Assembly: GCA_044228795.1 (NCBI GenBank)
Contig: JBGAUE010000004.1
Coordinates: 62,001-126,000 of the forward strand
Origin: M0108 sp044228795
Lineage (GTDB): Bacteria > Pseudomonadota > Gammaproteobacteria > Chromatiales > Chromatiaceae
Length of the DNA: 64,000 nt
Direction of reading: 5' to 3'
The notes under the pieces were generated by a model. The model made no database searches, had not been told where the DNA came from, and saw only the letters and a list, made by a program, of their open reading frames with translations. A program made the translations under genes and the position numbers. Below, one piece after another: positions 25,023-32,561 of this stretch. Numbering within the stretch: the first letter of the stretch is position 1; each line of letters begins with the position of its first letter.

Positions 25023-25457
25023 TTATTTCGGCATTTTGGCCAGCCGCGGTAGTCGATTGTCGAACGGGGCATGACGCTTCCACCGATAGGCGCGAAAGTC
25101 TCGCTCATCGGTGGACAGGATGCGGCCATGCCCCAGAGCTTCGGCCAGCACGATCAACGAAGCATCAGCCAAGTCCATCGGCAGATCGGCATATTGGCCC
25201 ATCAATGCCGCGATGCGTGGGAGGTGGTTGGACTCGATGGGGAAAAGTTCCGCGGCACCATCGCGCAGGCTGTGGATAAAGGCGCGTTGGGCATGCGCCC
25301 CCACGCGGGCCAGCAGCAGATGGCAGGTTTCGGTCGCGACTGGCCAGGTGGTGATCAGATCTTCGTGGGAATGGGCAAGCCAGGTGGTTGCCGCCTGGTG
25401 CCAGAGATCACGCCGGTTTGCCAGGGCGAGCCAGAAACCGGTGTCAGCGATGATCAT
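25023..25457 (-). CDS. PIN-domain toxin, VapC-like
   Basis: 144-residue PIN-domain ribonuclease. Acidic metal-binding residues are seen in MIIADTGFW (Asp5), TETCHLL (Glu), MDLADASLIVLAE (Asp) and STDERDFRAY (Asp). VapC-type toxins cut tRNA or rRNA when freed from their antitoxin. Its start overlaps the end of the ribbon-helix-helix gene by 14 bases. The frame stays open upstream but that part is the antitoxin in another frame; MIIADTG is the family start. Confidence 0.87.
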   Translation of the reverse strand: MIIADTGFWLALANRRDLWHQAATTWLAHSHEDLITTWPVATETCHLLLARVGAHAQRAFIHSLRDGAAELFPIESNHLPRIAALMGQYADLPMDLADASLIVLAEALGHGRILSTDERDFRAYRWKRHAPFDNRLPRLAKMPK

Positions 25458-25707
25458 CGGTCTTGTTGGCCAGCGACTCGGAAAGGCCTTGTTTGTAGTC
25501 CCGCGCGAGTTCCGGTGTGGTGTCGCCGCAGCCAATGAAGGCGTTTTGACGCAGGATGTCGGCCGCGCAGCGGGGCTCGGCAGCCTCTTGCGTGTAGTAA
25601 CGGTCGATGGCGGCCCGCAGCACCTCGGTACGACTGCCACCGGTGCGCTGACAAAGTTCATCGAGTTTTCTGGCGTGCGCCTCGTCGAGTCTGGCGTTGA
25701 CTCGCAT
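25444..25707 (-). CDS. Ribbon-helix-helix (CopG-type) antitoxin of the PIN toxin
   Basis: 87 residues. MRVNARLDEAHARKLDELCQ then TGGSRTEVLRAAIDRYY is a CopG-type ribbon-helix-helix; the rest (AADILRQNAFIGCGDTTPEL) is the toxin-binding tail. GGGAGAG is 5 bases before the ATG and a strong promoter with direct repeats lies 30-60 bases upstream. The order antitoxin then overlapping PIN toxin is the usual VapBC layout. Confidence 0.87.
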   Translation of the reverse strand: MRVNARLDEAHARKLDELCQRTGGSRTEVLRAAIDRYYTQEAAEPRCAADILRQNAFIGCGDTTPELARDYKQGLSESLANKTDDHR

Positions 25708-25727
25708 CTCGTCTCTCCCGTTCGTTT

Positions 25728-25765
25728 GTATGACGAATCGTATGACAGGGGTTGCTCACGGTCAA
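25728..25765 (-). promoter_or_regulatory. Promoter and operator of the RHH/PIN operon
   Basis: On the minus strand, TTGACC (25760-25765), 17-base spacer, TACGAT (25737-25742). Two direct repeats of GTATGAC (plus strand 25728-25734 and 25740-25746), 12 bases apart, overlap the -10, a spacing typical of ribbon-helix-helix operators. Confidence 0.6.
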
Positions 25766-25905
25766 TTATGCTCACTGTCGATAGGGAGGCCTTGGCCGGT
25801 CAACCGGGAGCAGCCACTCGTGGCCCTCTGGCGCCAGCTTGATAATAGCCCTGATGCCATCCGGGATAGTGACGGCCCCTGAATGCGGAATCTTTTCTAC
25901 GATGA
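25766..25905. other. Intergenic stretch with a short unexplained minus-strand frame
   Basis: A minus-strand frame from 25933 to 25772 encodes ALSFIVEKIPHSGAVTIPDG and continues for 28 residues to a stop, but it has no ATG, GTG or TTG start. The composition looks protein-like; I do not recognise it. It may be another gene fragment. Confidence 0.25.
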
Positions 25906-26025
25906 AGGATAGCGCCCTCTTTGCACAGGCACGCTAGAGGAATGAGCTGCGATGACCAACAGATGGCTGATTGGGCACTGGCGGTAAAGGGTGAACCTGT
26001 ATTTCCGATCGATCCGTTACGGTGA
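25906..26025 (+). pseudogene. DUF4160 gene remnant (C-terminal end)
   Basis: The frame ends QQMADWALAVKGEPVFPIDP-LR-stop, the usual end of DUF4160 proteins (ELMxxWxLAxxGxPxxxIxPL). Upstream the frame is short, closed by TGA at 25903, and the family's N-terminal HFHAxY region is absent. It stops 10 bases before a DUF2442 gene, the normal DUF4160-DUF2442 order, so this is the decayed first gene of that pair. Confidence 0.65.
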
Positions 26026-26035
26026 GGGCCGGCTG

Positions 26036-26281
26036 ATGATCCAAGTCGCCTCGGTAGAGGCCTTATCGAACTATCGTCTGGGGTTAACCTTTAATACCGG
26101 AGAACGCCGCTGCTTCGATATGCGCCCCTATTTGCGGTATCCGGTGTTTCGCCGACTCGAACAGCCGGCATTCTTCGGCTTGGCGCGGATCGACTATGGG
26201 ACCGTGACCTGGCCGGGTGAGATCGACATCGCGCCCGAGACGCTCTACGAGTGCTCCGTACCGGCGGATGCGGCGGCATAG
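26036..26281 (+). CDS. DUF2442 protein, copy 2
   Basis: 81 residues from ATG 26036: VEALSNYRLGLTFNTGERR, CFDMRPYLRYPVFRRLEQP and GTVTWPGEIDIAPETLYECS are family landmarks. An upstream in-frame GTG at 25991 is inside the DUF4160 remnant and less likely. It is less similar to copy 1 than a recent duplication would be, but shares the 12 bases around its stop. Function not established; its DUF4160 partner is broken. Confidence 0.85.
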   Translation: MIQVASVEALSNYRLGLTFNTGERRCFDMRPYLRYPVFRRLEQPAFFGLARIDYGTVTWPGEIDIAPETLYECSVPADAAA

Positions 26282-26415
26282 GGTGGACACCCTGTCCGTA
26301 GAATGCCCAGCTTCCTCCTGGCGGTCTCCTTGGCGGCGGAACCTCCATTCGCATACCTCCAGCAGTCCTGCCCTGCCCAATTGGCGGGGCCGACCGGTGG
26401 CGCGGTAGAGGTCAA

Positions 26416-26517
26416 CATCACCTCTTCCAGGCTGTTCGCCTCGAGAACCCGGTCCGTCCAGGACTCCAGCTCAGCCTCGCCGGCCAGGGCCAGGCGATCG
26501 TCCGCCCAGGGTGGCAA
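26416..26517 (-). pseudogene. Possible DUF4351-type tail fragment
   Basis: Reads LPPWADDRLALAGEAELESW then TDRVLEANSLEEVM. The pattern of an acidic helix, then W-x-D-R-V-L and a short SLEEV helix resembles the C-terminal helical end of DUF4351/Rpn-type nuclease proteins. There is no start and no domain upstream, so at best this is a relic. The rest of 26282-26567 shows no gene. Confidence 0.3.
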
Positions 26518-26567
26518 GGGCCCAAACCGGCGGGATGGTGGGCCCCGGCGGGGCCCGCTGGCAGCCT

Positions 26568-27167
26568 CTAGGGCTGACTAGGCGGCGGGTTGGCGGGGGA
26601 GGGGAACAGTACATCCTCGTACAGGGCATCGACGGCGCAGCGGAAGCCGAGGCTGTTCAACTCCAGCCAGCCGTCCGGCGCCACCGGCGTCAGCAGCCAG
26701 CCATCGGGCTGGCGGCGAAAGACCTCCAGGGCGCGGCGGCGCGAGTCGATCAGCAGGTATGCGCTGAGGCTCTCGATGGTGCGGTAGGCGGCGAACTTGC
26801 CGCCGCGGTCGTAGGCCTCGGTGGACTCCGACAGGACCTCGCAGATCAGGAAGGGGTGACGCTTCGCCAGGGGTTCGGCGGCGTCCCGCGCATCGCAGGT
26901 CACCAAGACATTCGGGTAGAAAAAGGCGTCGGCGGCCTCCACGCGCAGTTTCATGTCGGCGATATAGACCCGACAGGGACCACCGCGTACCTGGGCGCGC
27001 AGCAGGGCCGCTAGGTTCAGCGCAATGGTGGCATATTCCTCGGTGGCGCCGGCCATGGCGAGGACCTCACCGGCGACATATTCGTGGCGGATGGGCGAGA
27101 GGGCCTCCCCGGCCAGATAATCCTCGGGGCTGATCCCATAGACTTGGGCGAGATTGGATTTGGACAT
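26568..27167 (-). CDS. Uma2-family (DUF820) protein, copy 2, catalytic Asp replaced
   Basis: 199 residues from ATG 27167, preceded by GGAGCCGCC. Landmarks: ISPEDYLAGEALSPIRHEYV, AGEVLAMAGATEEYATIALN, IADMKLRVEA and HPFLICEVLSEST. The usual Y-P-D-V-L motif reads FFYPNVLVTCDARD: the codon is AAT, so the aspartate that binds metal in PD-(D/E)xK nucleases is an asparagine. The protein may therefore lack nuclease activity. A longer in-frame reading to 27272 adds only low-quality sequence. Confidence 0.88.
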   Translation of the reverse strand: MSKSNLAQVYGISPEDYLAGEALSPIRHEYVAGEVLAMAGATEEYATIALNLAALLRAQVRGGPCRVYIADMKLRVEAADAFFYPNVLVTCDARDAAEPLAKRHPFLICEVLSESTEAYDRGGKFAAYRTIESLSAYLLIDSRRRALEVFRRQPDGWLLTPVAPDGWLELNSLGFRCAVDALYEDVLFPSPANPPPSQP

Positions 27168-27576
27168 GGCGGCTCCTGGGTTTGAACGGGGGATGCAAGG
27201 GCTGATTTGGCTCCCTTCCCCAGCGGCGCCGGAAACCCGCGCCCGCCGCGAAACCCGCTTCAGCCCGATCACGCAGAGGCCGAGAACAAAGCAATAGCCT
27301 GCGCGGCGTTGACCCTATTCTAGGAAGCGATCAGGAAGACGCAAAGCCCGGCGGATCGGCGCCTGCCCGCCAAGGCTATGCAGAGGCGGTGACAAGGATG
27401 ACTCTGGCCTAAGCCACCGACCAAACCATTCATAAGCCCCCGTCAAGTGGGAATGCGTCGCCGGAGAGGTCCGTTTTCTGCTCCCGTATTAGTACGGCTA
27501 TCGCTCCGGCTGGCCAGGGGATAAGGGTTTTTGCTAATATACGCAACCCAAGTCATGCGCCGGCAGGCCGATTGCA
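27168..27576. other. Intergenic stretch before ybgC
   Basis: About 410 bases without an intact gene. It holds the Uma2 scrap at 27440-27470 and a TAATAT box at 27535-27540 that could be the -10 of the ybgC-tol promoter, with a weak TGGCCA 18 bases before it. This stretch is the right edge of the accessory island. Confidence 0.45.
27440..27470 (+). pseudogene. Uma2 gene scrap
   Basis: 31 bases match Uma2 copy 1 at 22173-22203 in 29 positions and encode the VK(R/W)E(F/C)VAGEV motif. Flanks do not match and no frame continues, so this is a relic of a third Uma2 gene. Confidence 0.6.
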
Positions 27577-28005
27577 GTGTCCATCGCGGAACAGAAGCCC
27601 CTTTTCGTCTGGCGGGTGCGGGTCTATTACGAGGATACCGATGCCGGGGGCGTGGTCTATCACGCCAGTTATCTCCGGTTCATGGAGCGCGCCCGGACGG
27701 AATGGCTGCGGGAGATCGGCCTCGAACAGGAGACCCTGCGCTCCCGCCTGAACCTGGGTTTTATCGTACGCGCGGCGAGTCTGGACTTCCGTCTCGGTGC
27801 CCGGCTCGATGACCAGCTCGCCGTGAGCGTGACCATTGCCCGCCGGGGAGGGGCTAGCCTGGACTTTGATCAAGAGGTGCGCAGGGTCGTTGATGGCGCC
27901 CTCTGCTGCCGGGGTCTGATCAAGATCGCCTGCGTGGCCAGCGACAGCCTGAGACCCAAATCCCTGCCCAAACAACTGCTGGCGGAGATCGCCGATGTAT
28001 GCTGA
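27577..28005 (+). CDS. ybgC: Tol-Pal-associated acyl-CoA thioesterase YbgC
   Basis: 142-residue hot-dog-fold thioesterase. The motif YYEDTDAGGVVYHASYLRFM carries the catalytic aspartate and is followed by ERARTEWLREIG. First gene of the Tol-Pal cluster. Start is taken as GTG 27577, since no ATG lies in frame near the conserved N-terminus. The last bases overlap the tolQ start. Confidence 0.93.
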   Translation: MSIAEQKPLFVWRVRVYYEDTDAGGVVYHASYLRFMERARTEWLREIGLEQETLRSRLNLGFIVRAASLDFRLGARLDDQLAVSVTIARRGGASLDFDQEVRRVVDGALCCRGLIKIACVASDSLRPKSLPKQLLAEIADVC

Positions 28006-28669
28006 GCTTTCCTTCCTGGACCTGGTTCTGCACGCCAGTTTCGTGGTGCAGTTCGTACTGCTGATTCTGCTGTTGGCCTCGATCTTATCCTGGACCATGA
28101 TCTTTGATCGGGCGCGGGTACTGCGCAAGGCGGCCCGCGCAGCGGTGGAATTCGAGCGCCGTTTCTGGTCTGGCGGGGACCTCAGCGCCCTCTATCGCGA
28201 TCTGGGTCAGGACGACAAACACCTGACCGGCCTCGCCGCTATCTTCCGCTCAGGTTTTAAGGAGTATGTGCGTCTGCGCAAGGGCGAGGATGGCGACCCC
28301 ATGGCGGTCATCCAGGGCGCTGAGCGCTCCATGCGCGTCGCCCTGAGTCGGGAGATGGACCGTCTGGAGGCCAATCTCGCCTTTCTGGCCACCGTCGGTT
28401 CCACCAGCCCCTACATCGGTCTTTTTGGCACGGTCTGGGGCATCATGCACTCCTTTCACGCCCTGGGGAATGTCAAGCAGGCTACCCTGGCCCTGGTCGC
28501 CCCGGGCATCTCCGAGGCCCTGGTGGCGACGGCCATCGGCCTGTTCGCCGCCATCCCGGCGGTCATCGCCTACAACCGTTTCGCCTACCGGGTCGAACGC
28601 CTCAATAATCGCTATGAGGAATTCATGGAAGAATTCTCAACCCTGTTGCAACGTCAGGGCCGCGGCTGA
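27995..28669 (+). CDS. tolQ: Tol-Pal inner-membrane proton channel subunit TolQ
   Basis: 224 residues with three membrane helices, including VLLILLLASILSWTMIFDRA and the conserved SPYIGLFGTVWGIMHSFHAL that lines the proton channel. With TolR it uses the proton gradient to drive TolA across the periplasm during cell constriction and outer-membrane upkeep. ATG 27995 overlaps the end of ybgC by 11 bases. Confidence 0.96.
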   Translation: MYAELSFLDLVLHASFVVQFVLLILLLASILSWTMIFDRARVLRKAARAAVEFERRFWSGGDLSALYRDLGQDDKHLTGLAAIFRSGFKEYVRLRKGEDGDPMAVIQGAERSMRVALSREMDRLEANLAFLATVGSTSPYIGLFGTVWGIMHSFHALGNVKQATLALVAPGISEALVATAIGLFAAIPAVIAYNRFAYRVERLNNRYEEFMEEFSTLLQRQGRG

Positions 28670-28701
28670 CCATTCGCCCAGACCAGACAAGGGGAATCGA
28701 G

Positions 28702-29136
28702 ATGAGAAAGACGCGCCTGCGCCGCCGGCCCATAGCCGATATCAACGTGGTGCCCTACATCGATGTCATGCTGGTGTTGCTGGTGATATTCATGGTCACC
28801 GCACCCCTCATCACCCAGGGCGTGAATGTCGAACTGCCCCAGGCGGAGGCCGAGGTCATCACCGGGGAGTCCACGGACCCGGTCGTTATTACCGTGGACC
28901 AGTTCGGCGACCTCTACCTGGATCTAGGCGAGGAGCGGAATCTGCCGGTCGATGCCGTGACCCTACAAGGCCGGCTCAGAACCCTGCTGAGACATAACCC
29001 TAAGGTGCCCATTCTGGTCAAGGGCGATGCCACCGTGGGCTATGGCAAGGTGGTGCAGGCCATGGTACTGGCACAGGGTGCCGGTGCCGCGAGCGTGGGC
29101 CTGATCACGGTGCCGCCGGAGCGCCCAGGGTCTTGA
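28702..29136 (+). CDS. tolR: Tol-Pal proton channel subunit TolR
   Basis: 144 residues, one N-terminal membrane helix with the proton-binding aspartate in INVVPYIDVMLVLLVIFMV and a periplasmic ExbD/TolR domain. AGGGGAA precedes the ATG. It works with TolQ as the stator unit. tolA starts two bases after its stop. Confidence 0.96.
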   Translation: MRKTRLRRRPIADINVVPYIDVMLVLLVIFMVTAPLITQGVNVELPQAEAEVITGESTDPVVITVDQFGDLYLDLGEERNLPVDAVTLQGRLRTLLRHNPKVPILVKGDATVGYGKVVQAMVLAQGAGAASVGLITVPPERPGS

Positions 29137-29137
29137 T

Positions 29138-30688
29138 ATGTGGCAGACGGCGCGCCGCAATCCTGGCGCCCTCATTGCGGCCATTCTGCTGCACCTGGTG
29201 TTGGCCCTTCTCGCCCTGACCGGGGTGGACTGGCTGGATTGGGGCCCTGAGCAAGTGGCCGCGCCCCAGGTGGTGCAGGCCACCATTGTCGATGCTGCCG
29301 TTCTTGAGGCCCAAACGAAGCGCCAGGATCAGGTCAAGCAGGAGCAGGCTAAGGCCGCCCGGGAGGCGGAACGCGACAAGCAGGCCGCCCGCGAGGCCCA
29401 GCGCCGCCAGGAGGTGGAGCGTCAGGCGGCTGAGGAGCGTGCCAAGGCGGAGCTGATCGCGCGCCAGCAGGCGGAACAGGACCGGAAACGCCAGGCGGAG
29501 CAGGAACGGCTCGCCAAACTCGAAGCCGAGCGCCAGGCCGAGGAAAAGCGCCGGGTCGAAGAGAAGCGCCTGACTGAGGAAAAGCGCCTGACTGAGGAAA
29601 AGCGCCTAACTGAGGAAAAGCGACTTGCCGAGGAAAAACGCCAGGCTGAACTGGCCCGTCTGGCGGAGGATAAGCGACAGGCGGAAGAAGCCCAACGTCA
29701 GGCGGAGCAAGCGCGCCTGGCCGAAGAGAAGCGATTGGCTGAGGAAAAGCGCCAGGCGGAAGAGGCCGCGCGGCAGGCGGAACTGCAACGGCAGGCTATG
29801 GAGGCGCACCAGGCCGAGCAGCGACGTCTAGCCCAAGAGGAGGCGCAGCGCCAGGCGGAGCAGGCCCGTCTGGCCGAAGAGCAGCGCCAGGCGGAAGAGG
29901 CCGCGCGGCAGGCGGAACTGCAACGGCAGGCCATGGAGGCGCACCAGGCCGAGCAGCGACGTCTAGCCCAGGAGGAGGCGCAACGCCAGGCGGAGCAGGA
30001 ACGGCTCGCCAAACTCGAAGCCGATCGCCAGGCCGAGGAGCAGCGCCTGGCGGAAGAAGCTCAACGTCAGGCGGAGCAAGCGCGCTTGGCCGAGGAGAAA
30101 CGCCGGGCTGAAGAGAAACGCCAAGCGGATGAGAAACGCCAAGCGGATGAGAAACGCCAAGCCGAGGAGAGGCGTCTCGCCGAACAGAAGCGCGTGGCCG
30201 AAGAGAAGCGTTTAGCCGAGGAGAAACGCCAGGCGGAGGAGCAGGTCAGGCGCCAGGCGGAGGAAAGACGCCTGGCGGAGCAGGAGGCCAGGCGCCAGGC
30301 CGAAAAGGCCGAGCGGCTGGCCCGGGAAGAGGACTTGGCCGCGGCGGCCCTGGCGGCCTCCGAGGCGGAAAGCACCAGAAGCGCTGACCAGGTGGAACCC
30401 CTGGCCAGCGATATCCAGTTCTATGCCTCCGCCATCCGCAGCCGCATCCTGCCCTTCTGGGTTCGCCCTACGGGGACCCAGCGTGAGCTTTCCTGCACGG
30501 TCGGTGTCAAACTGCTACCCAGCGGCGACGTGGTGCCTGACAGTGTCGAGATCCTACGTCCGAGTGGCGATCCGGCCTATGATCGCTCCGTGGTAGCCGC
30601 CATCTATAAGGCCTCACCGCTACCCGTCCCGACGGGCCGCCTGTTCGATGAGGTGTTTCGCGATTTCAAGTTCGTCTTCAAGCCCTAG
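29138..30688 (+). CDS. tolA: Tol-Pal periplasmic bridging protein TolA with long repeat-rich coiled coil
   Basis: 516 residues: a short cytoplasmic start, one membrane helix (LIAAILLHLVLALLALTGV), a very long charged alpha-helical domain II (about residues 60-410) made of AEEKRLAEE/RQAEEA-type repeats, and the C-terminal domain III (DIQFYASAIRSRILPFWVRP, then SCTVGVKLLPSGDVV). TolA spans the periplasm to reach TolB and Pal. Domain II is longer than in many species (E. coli TolA is 421 residues) and grows by tandem duplication of the DNA. Confidence 0.94.
   Translation: MWQTARRNPGALIAAILLHLVLALLALTGVDWLDWGPEQVAAPQVVQATIVDAAVLEAQTKRQDQVKQEQAKAAREAERDKQAAREAQRRQEVERQAAEERAKAELIARQQAEQDRKRQAEQERLAKLEAERQAEEKRRVEEKRLTEEKRLTEEKRLTEEKRLAEEKRQAELARLAEDKRQAEEAQRQAEQARLAEEKRLAEEKRQAEEAARQAELQRQAMEAHQAEQRRLAQEEAQRQAEQARLAEEQRQAEEAARQAELQRQAMEAHQAEQRRLAQEEAQRQAEQERLAKLEADRQAEEQRLAEEAQRQAEQARLAEEKRRAEEKRQADEKRQADEKRQAEERRLAEQKRVAEEKRLAEEKRQAEEQVRRQAEERRLAEQEARRQAEKAERLAREEDLAAAALAASEAESTRSADQVEPLASDIQFYASAIRSRILPFWVRPTGTQRELSCTVGVKLLPSGDVVPDSVEILRPSGDPAYDRSVVAAIYKASPLPVPTGRLFDEVFRDFKFVFKP
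29567..29638 (+). repeat. 18-base tandem repeat in tolA
   Basis: Four 18-base units, three nearly identical (29567-29620) and one diverged, each coding RL(T/A)EEK. A similar triple of 18-base units coding EKRQAD lies near 30112-30165. Confidence 0.85.
29751..29999 (+). repeat. 135-base tandem duplication in tolA
   Basis: Bases 29751-29885 are repeated at 29886-29999 with only a few differences, adding 45 residues to the helical domain without breaking the frame. The near identity points to a recent duplication. Confidence 0.85.
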
Positions 30689-30728
30689 GGATGATCCTGG
30701 CCCCAGACCCTGAGACCCTGACACGACC

Positions 30729-32027
30729 ATGAAAAGACTTTTCTTTCTCCCATTGCTGCTGCTGCTGGCTGGATTGGTCAGGCCCGTTCTGGCCGAATTG
30801 ACCATTGAAATCGTCGGCGGCCAGGAGGGGGCCCAGCCCATTGCCGTGGTTCCTTTCGGTGCTCCGGAGGGCGTGGGTGGGTCTCTGTCAGACCTGGCCC
30901 AGGTGATTGCCGCCGATCTGGCCCGTACCGGCCGCTTCAAACCCCTGCCGCGCCAGGATATGCCGGCTACTCCCCAGACGGTGGAAGCGGTGGATTTGCG
31001 GGACTGGCGCCTCCTGGCCATGAACAATCTGGTGGTGGGTCAGGTCAACCGTCGGCCTGACGGCCAGTACCAGGTGGATTTCGCCCTCCTCGATGTTTAT
31101 AGCGGTGAGCAACTGGTGAATATGAGCTTGCCAAGCGGTCCTGCCGATCTGCGCTACACGGCTCACCGGATTGCCGACATCATTTACGAACGCCTCACGG
31201 GCGCCCCCGGCGCCTTCACCAGCCGCCTGGCCTATGTCACCAGCGAGTGGGGGGTGGAGGGCCAGCGCGTGACCCTGCGGGTGGCGGACGCGGACGGCCA
31301 CAACCCCCAGACCATCGTCTCCTCCAAGGAACCCATCATGTCCCCGGCCTGGTCGCCGGATGGCCGCCGCCTGGCCTATGTCTCCTTCGAGAATCGTCAG
31401 ACCGCCGTCTTCGTTCAGGAATTGGCCACGGGCCGGCGCGAGCGGGTGGCGTCCTTCCCCGGCATCAATAGCTCCCCGGCCTGGTCGCCAGATGGCCGCC
31501 GCCTGGCCCTGACCCTGTCCCGGGACGGCAATCCCGAGATCTATGTCCTTGACCTGAACTCCCGCTCCACGACGCGACTCACGAATAGCCCCGGCATTGA
31601 TACCGAGGCGGCCTGGTCACCGGATGGTAGCGAGATCTACTTCACCTCCGGGCGCGGTGGCGATCCCCAGATCTATCGCATGTCCGCTCAGGGCGGGGAG
31701 GCCACCCGCGTGACATTCGAGCGCGACTATAACGGACGCTCCTCCCTATCGCCGGACGGACGCTCCCTGGTGATGGTGACCCGCGTCAATGGCCAGTTTC
31801 GCATCGCCCTCATGGACCTGGCGACCCGCTCCACGCGCCTGCTGAGCCGGGGGGGCCTGGACGAGTCGCCAGGTTTCGCGCCAAATGGCAGCATGATAAT
31901 TTACGCCACCCAGAACAATGGTCGCGGCGTCCTGGCCGTGGTCTCCACCGATGGTAAGGTCGGCCAGCGTCTCTCCCAGGATGCGAGCGAGGTGCGCGAG
32001 CCGGCCTGGTCCCCCCCGCCACCCTGA
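30729..32027 (+). CDS. tolB: Tol-Pal periplasmic beta-propeller protein TolB
   Basis: 432 residues. Signal peptide (KRLFFLPLLLLLAGLVRPVLA), TolB N-terminal domain (EIVGGQEGAQPIAVVPFG) and a six-bladed propeller with repeated SPAWSPDGRRLAY / TEAAWSPDGSEIYF motifs. It binds Pal and the TolA C-terminal domain. Ends with a proline-rich WSPPPP. Sits in the standard place between tolA and pal. Confidence 0.96.
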   Translation: MKRLFFLPLLLLLAGLVRPVLAELTIEIVGGQEGAQPIAVVPFGAPEGVGGSLSDLAQVIAADLARTGRFKPLPRQDMPATPQTVEAVDLRDWRLLAMNNLVVGQVNRRPDGQYQVDFALLDVYSGEQLVNMSLPSGPADLRYTAHRIADIIYERLTGAPGAFTSRLAYVTSEWGVEGQRVTLRVADADGHNPQTIVSSKEPIMSPAWSPDGRRLAYVSFENRQTAVFVQELATGRRERVASFPGINSSPAWSPDGRRLALTLSRDGNPEIYVLDLNSRSTTRLTNSPGIDTEAAWSPDGSEIYFTSGRGGDPQIYRMSAQGGEATRVTFERDYNGRSSLSPDGRSLVMVTRVNGQFRIALMDLATRSTRLLSRGGLDESPGFAPNGSMIIYATQNNGRGVLAVVSTDGKVGQRLSQDASEVREPAWSPPPP

Positions 32028-32050
32028 TCGGCGCCACCCGGAGCAAGCCC

Positions 32051-32551
32051 ATGAATCAGCTAATCACCCCGATCGCCGTCCTGATGATGGTGACCCTGGG
32101 CCTTGTCGGATGTTCCAGCGAGCCCACCCTGGCTCCCGCTTCTCGGACTCCCCAGGGCGGTACCGCCACTGCCGGGCTGGCGGACCGCGCCCCGCCCCCG
32201 GGTTTGAATGACCCCAACAGTCCCCTGTCCCGTCGTGTCATCTACTTCGATTACGACAATAGCAATATCAAGCCCGAATACGTCGAGGTGTTGCGGGCTC
32301 ATGCCCGTTATATCGCCACTAACCCCAAGGCTAAGGTGATGCTGGAGGGGCATACCGACGAGCGCGGTACTCGCGAATACAACCTGGCCCTGGCCGAGGA
32401 TCGCGCCGCCGCGGTGCGGCGCTTCATGCGTGCCGAGGGCGCGGCCGAATCCCAGCTCGGTATTCTGAGCTTTGGCGAGGAAAAACCGACCCAGCCCGGT
32501 CAGGGCGAACAGATCTGGGCGTTGAATCGCCGCGTCGAACTTGTCTATTGA
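32051..32551 (+). CDS. pal: Peptidoglycan-associated lipoprotein Pal
   Basis: 166-residue outer-membrane lipoprotein. The lipobox LVGC lies at the end of the signal peptide, followed by a flexible linker and an OmpA-like domain with YFDYDNSNIKPEYVEVLRAH and the peptidoglycan-binding GHTDERGTREYN, NRRVELVY. Works with TolB to tether the outer membrane to the wall. Confidence 0.97.
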   Translation: MNQLITPIAVLMMVTLGLVGCSSEPTLAPASRTPQGGTATAGLADRAPPPGLNDPNSPLSRRVIYFDYDNSNIKPEYVEVLRAHARYIATNPKAKVMLEGHTDERGTREYNLALAEDRAAAVRRFMRAEGAAESQLGILSFGEEKPTQPGQGEQIWALNRRVELVY

Positions 32552-32561
32552 GGCCATCCCT

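Noticed and set aside
29567..30165. Short repeats as a possible CRISPR array
   Set aside because: Units are contiguous, coding and in frame with tolA, with no unique spacers.
29698..30375. Ala/Ser/Arg-rich minus-strand frames in tolA
   Set aside because: They mirror the tolA coiled-coil repeats and have no start signals.
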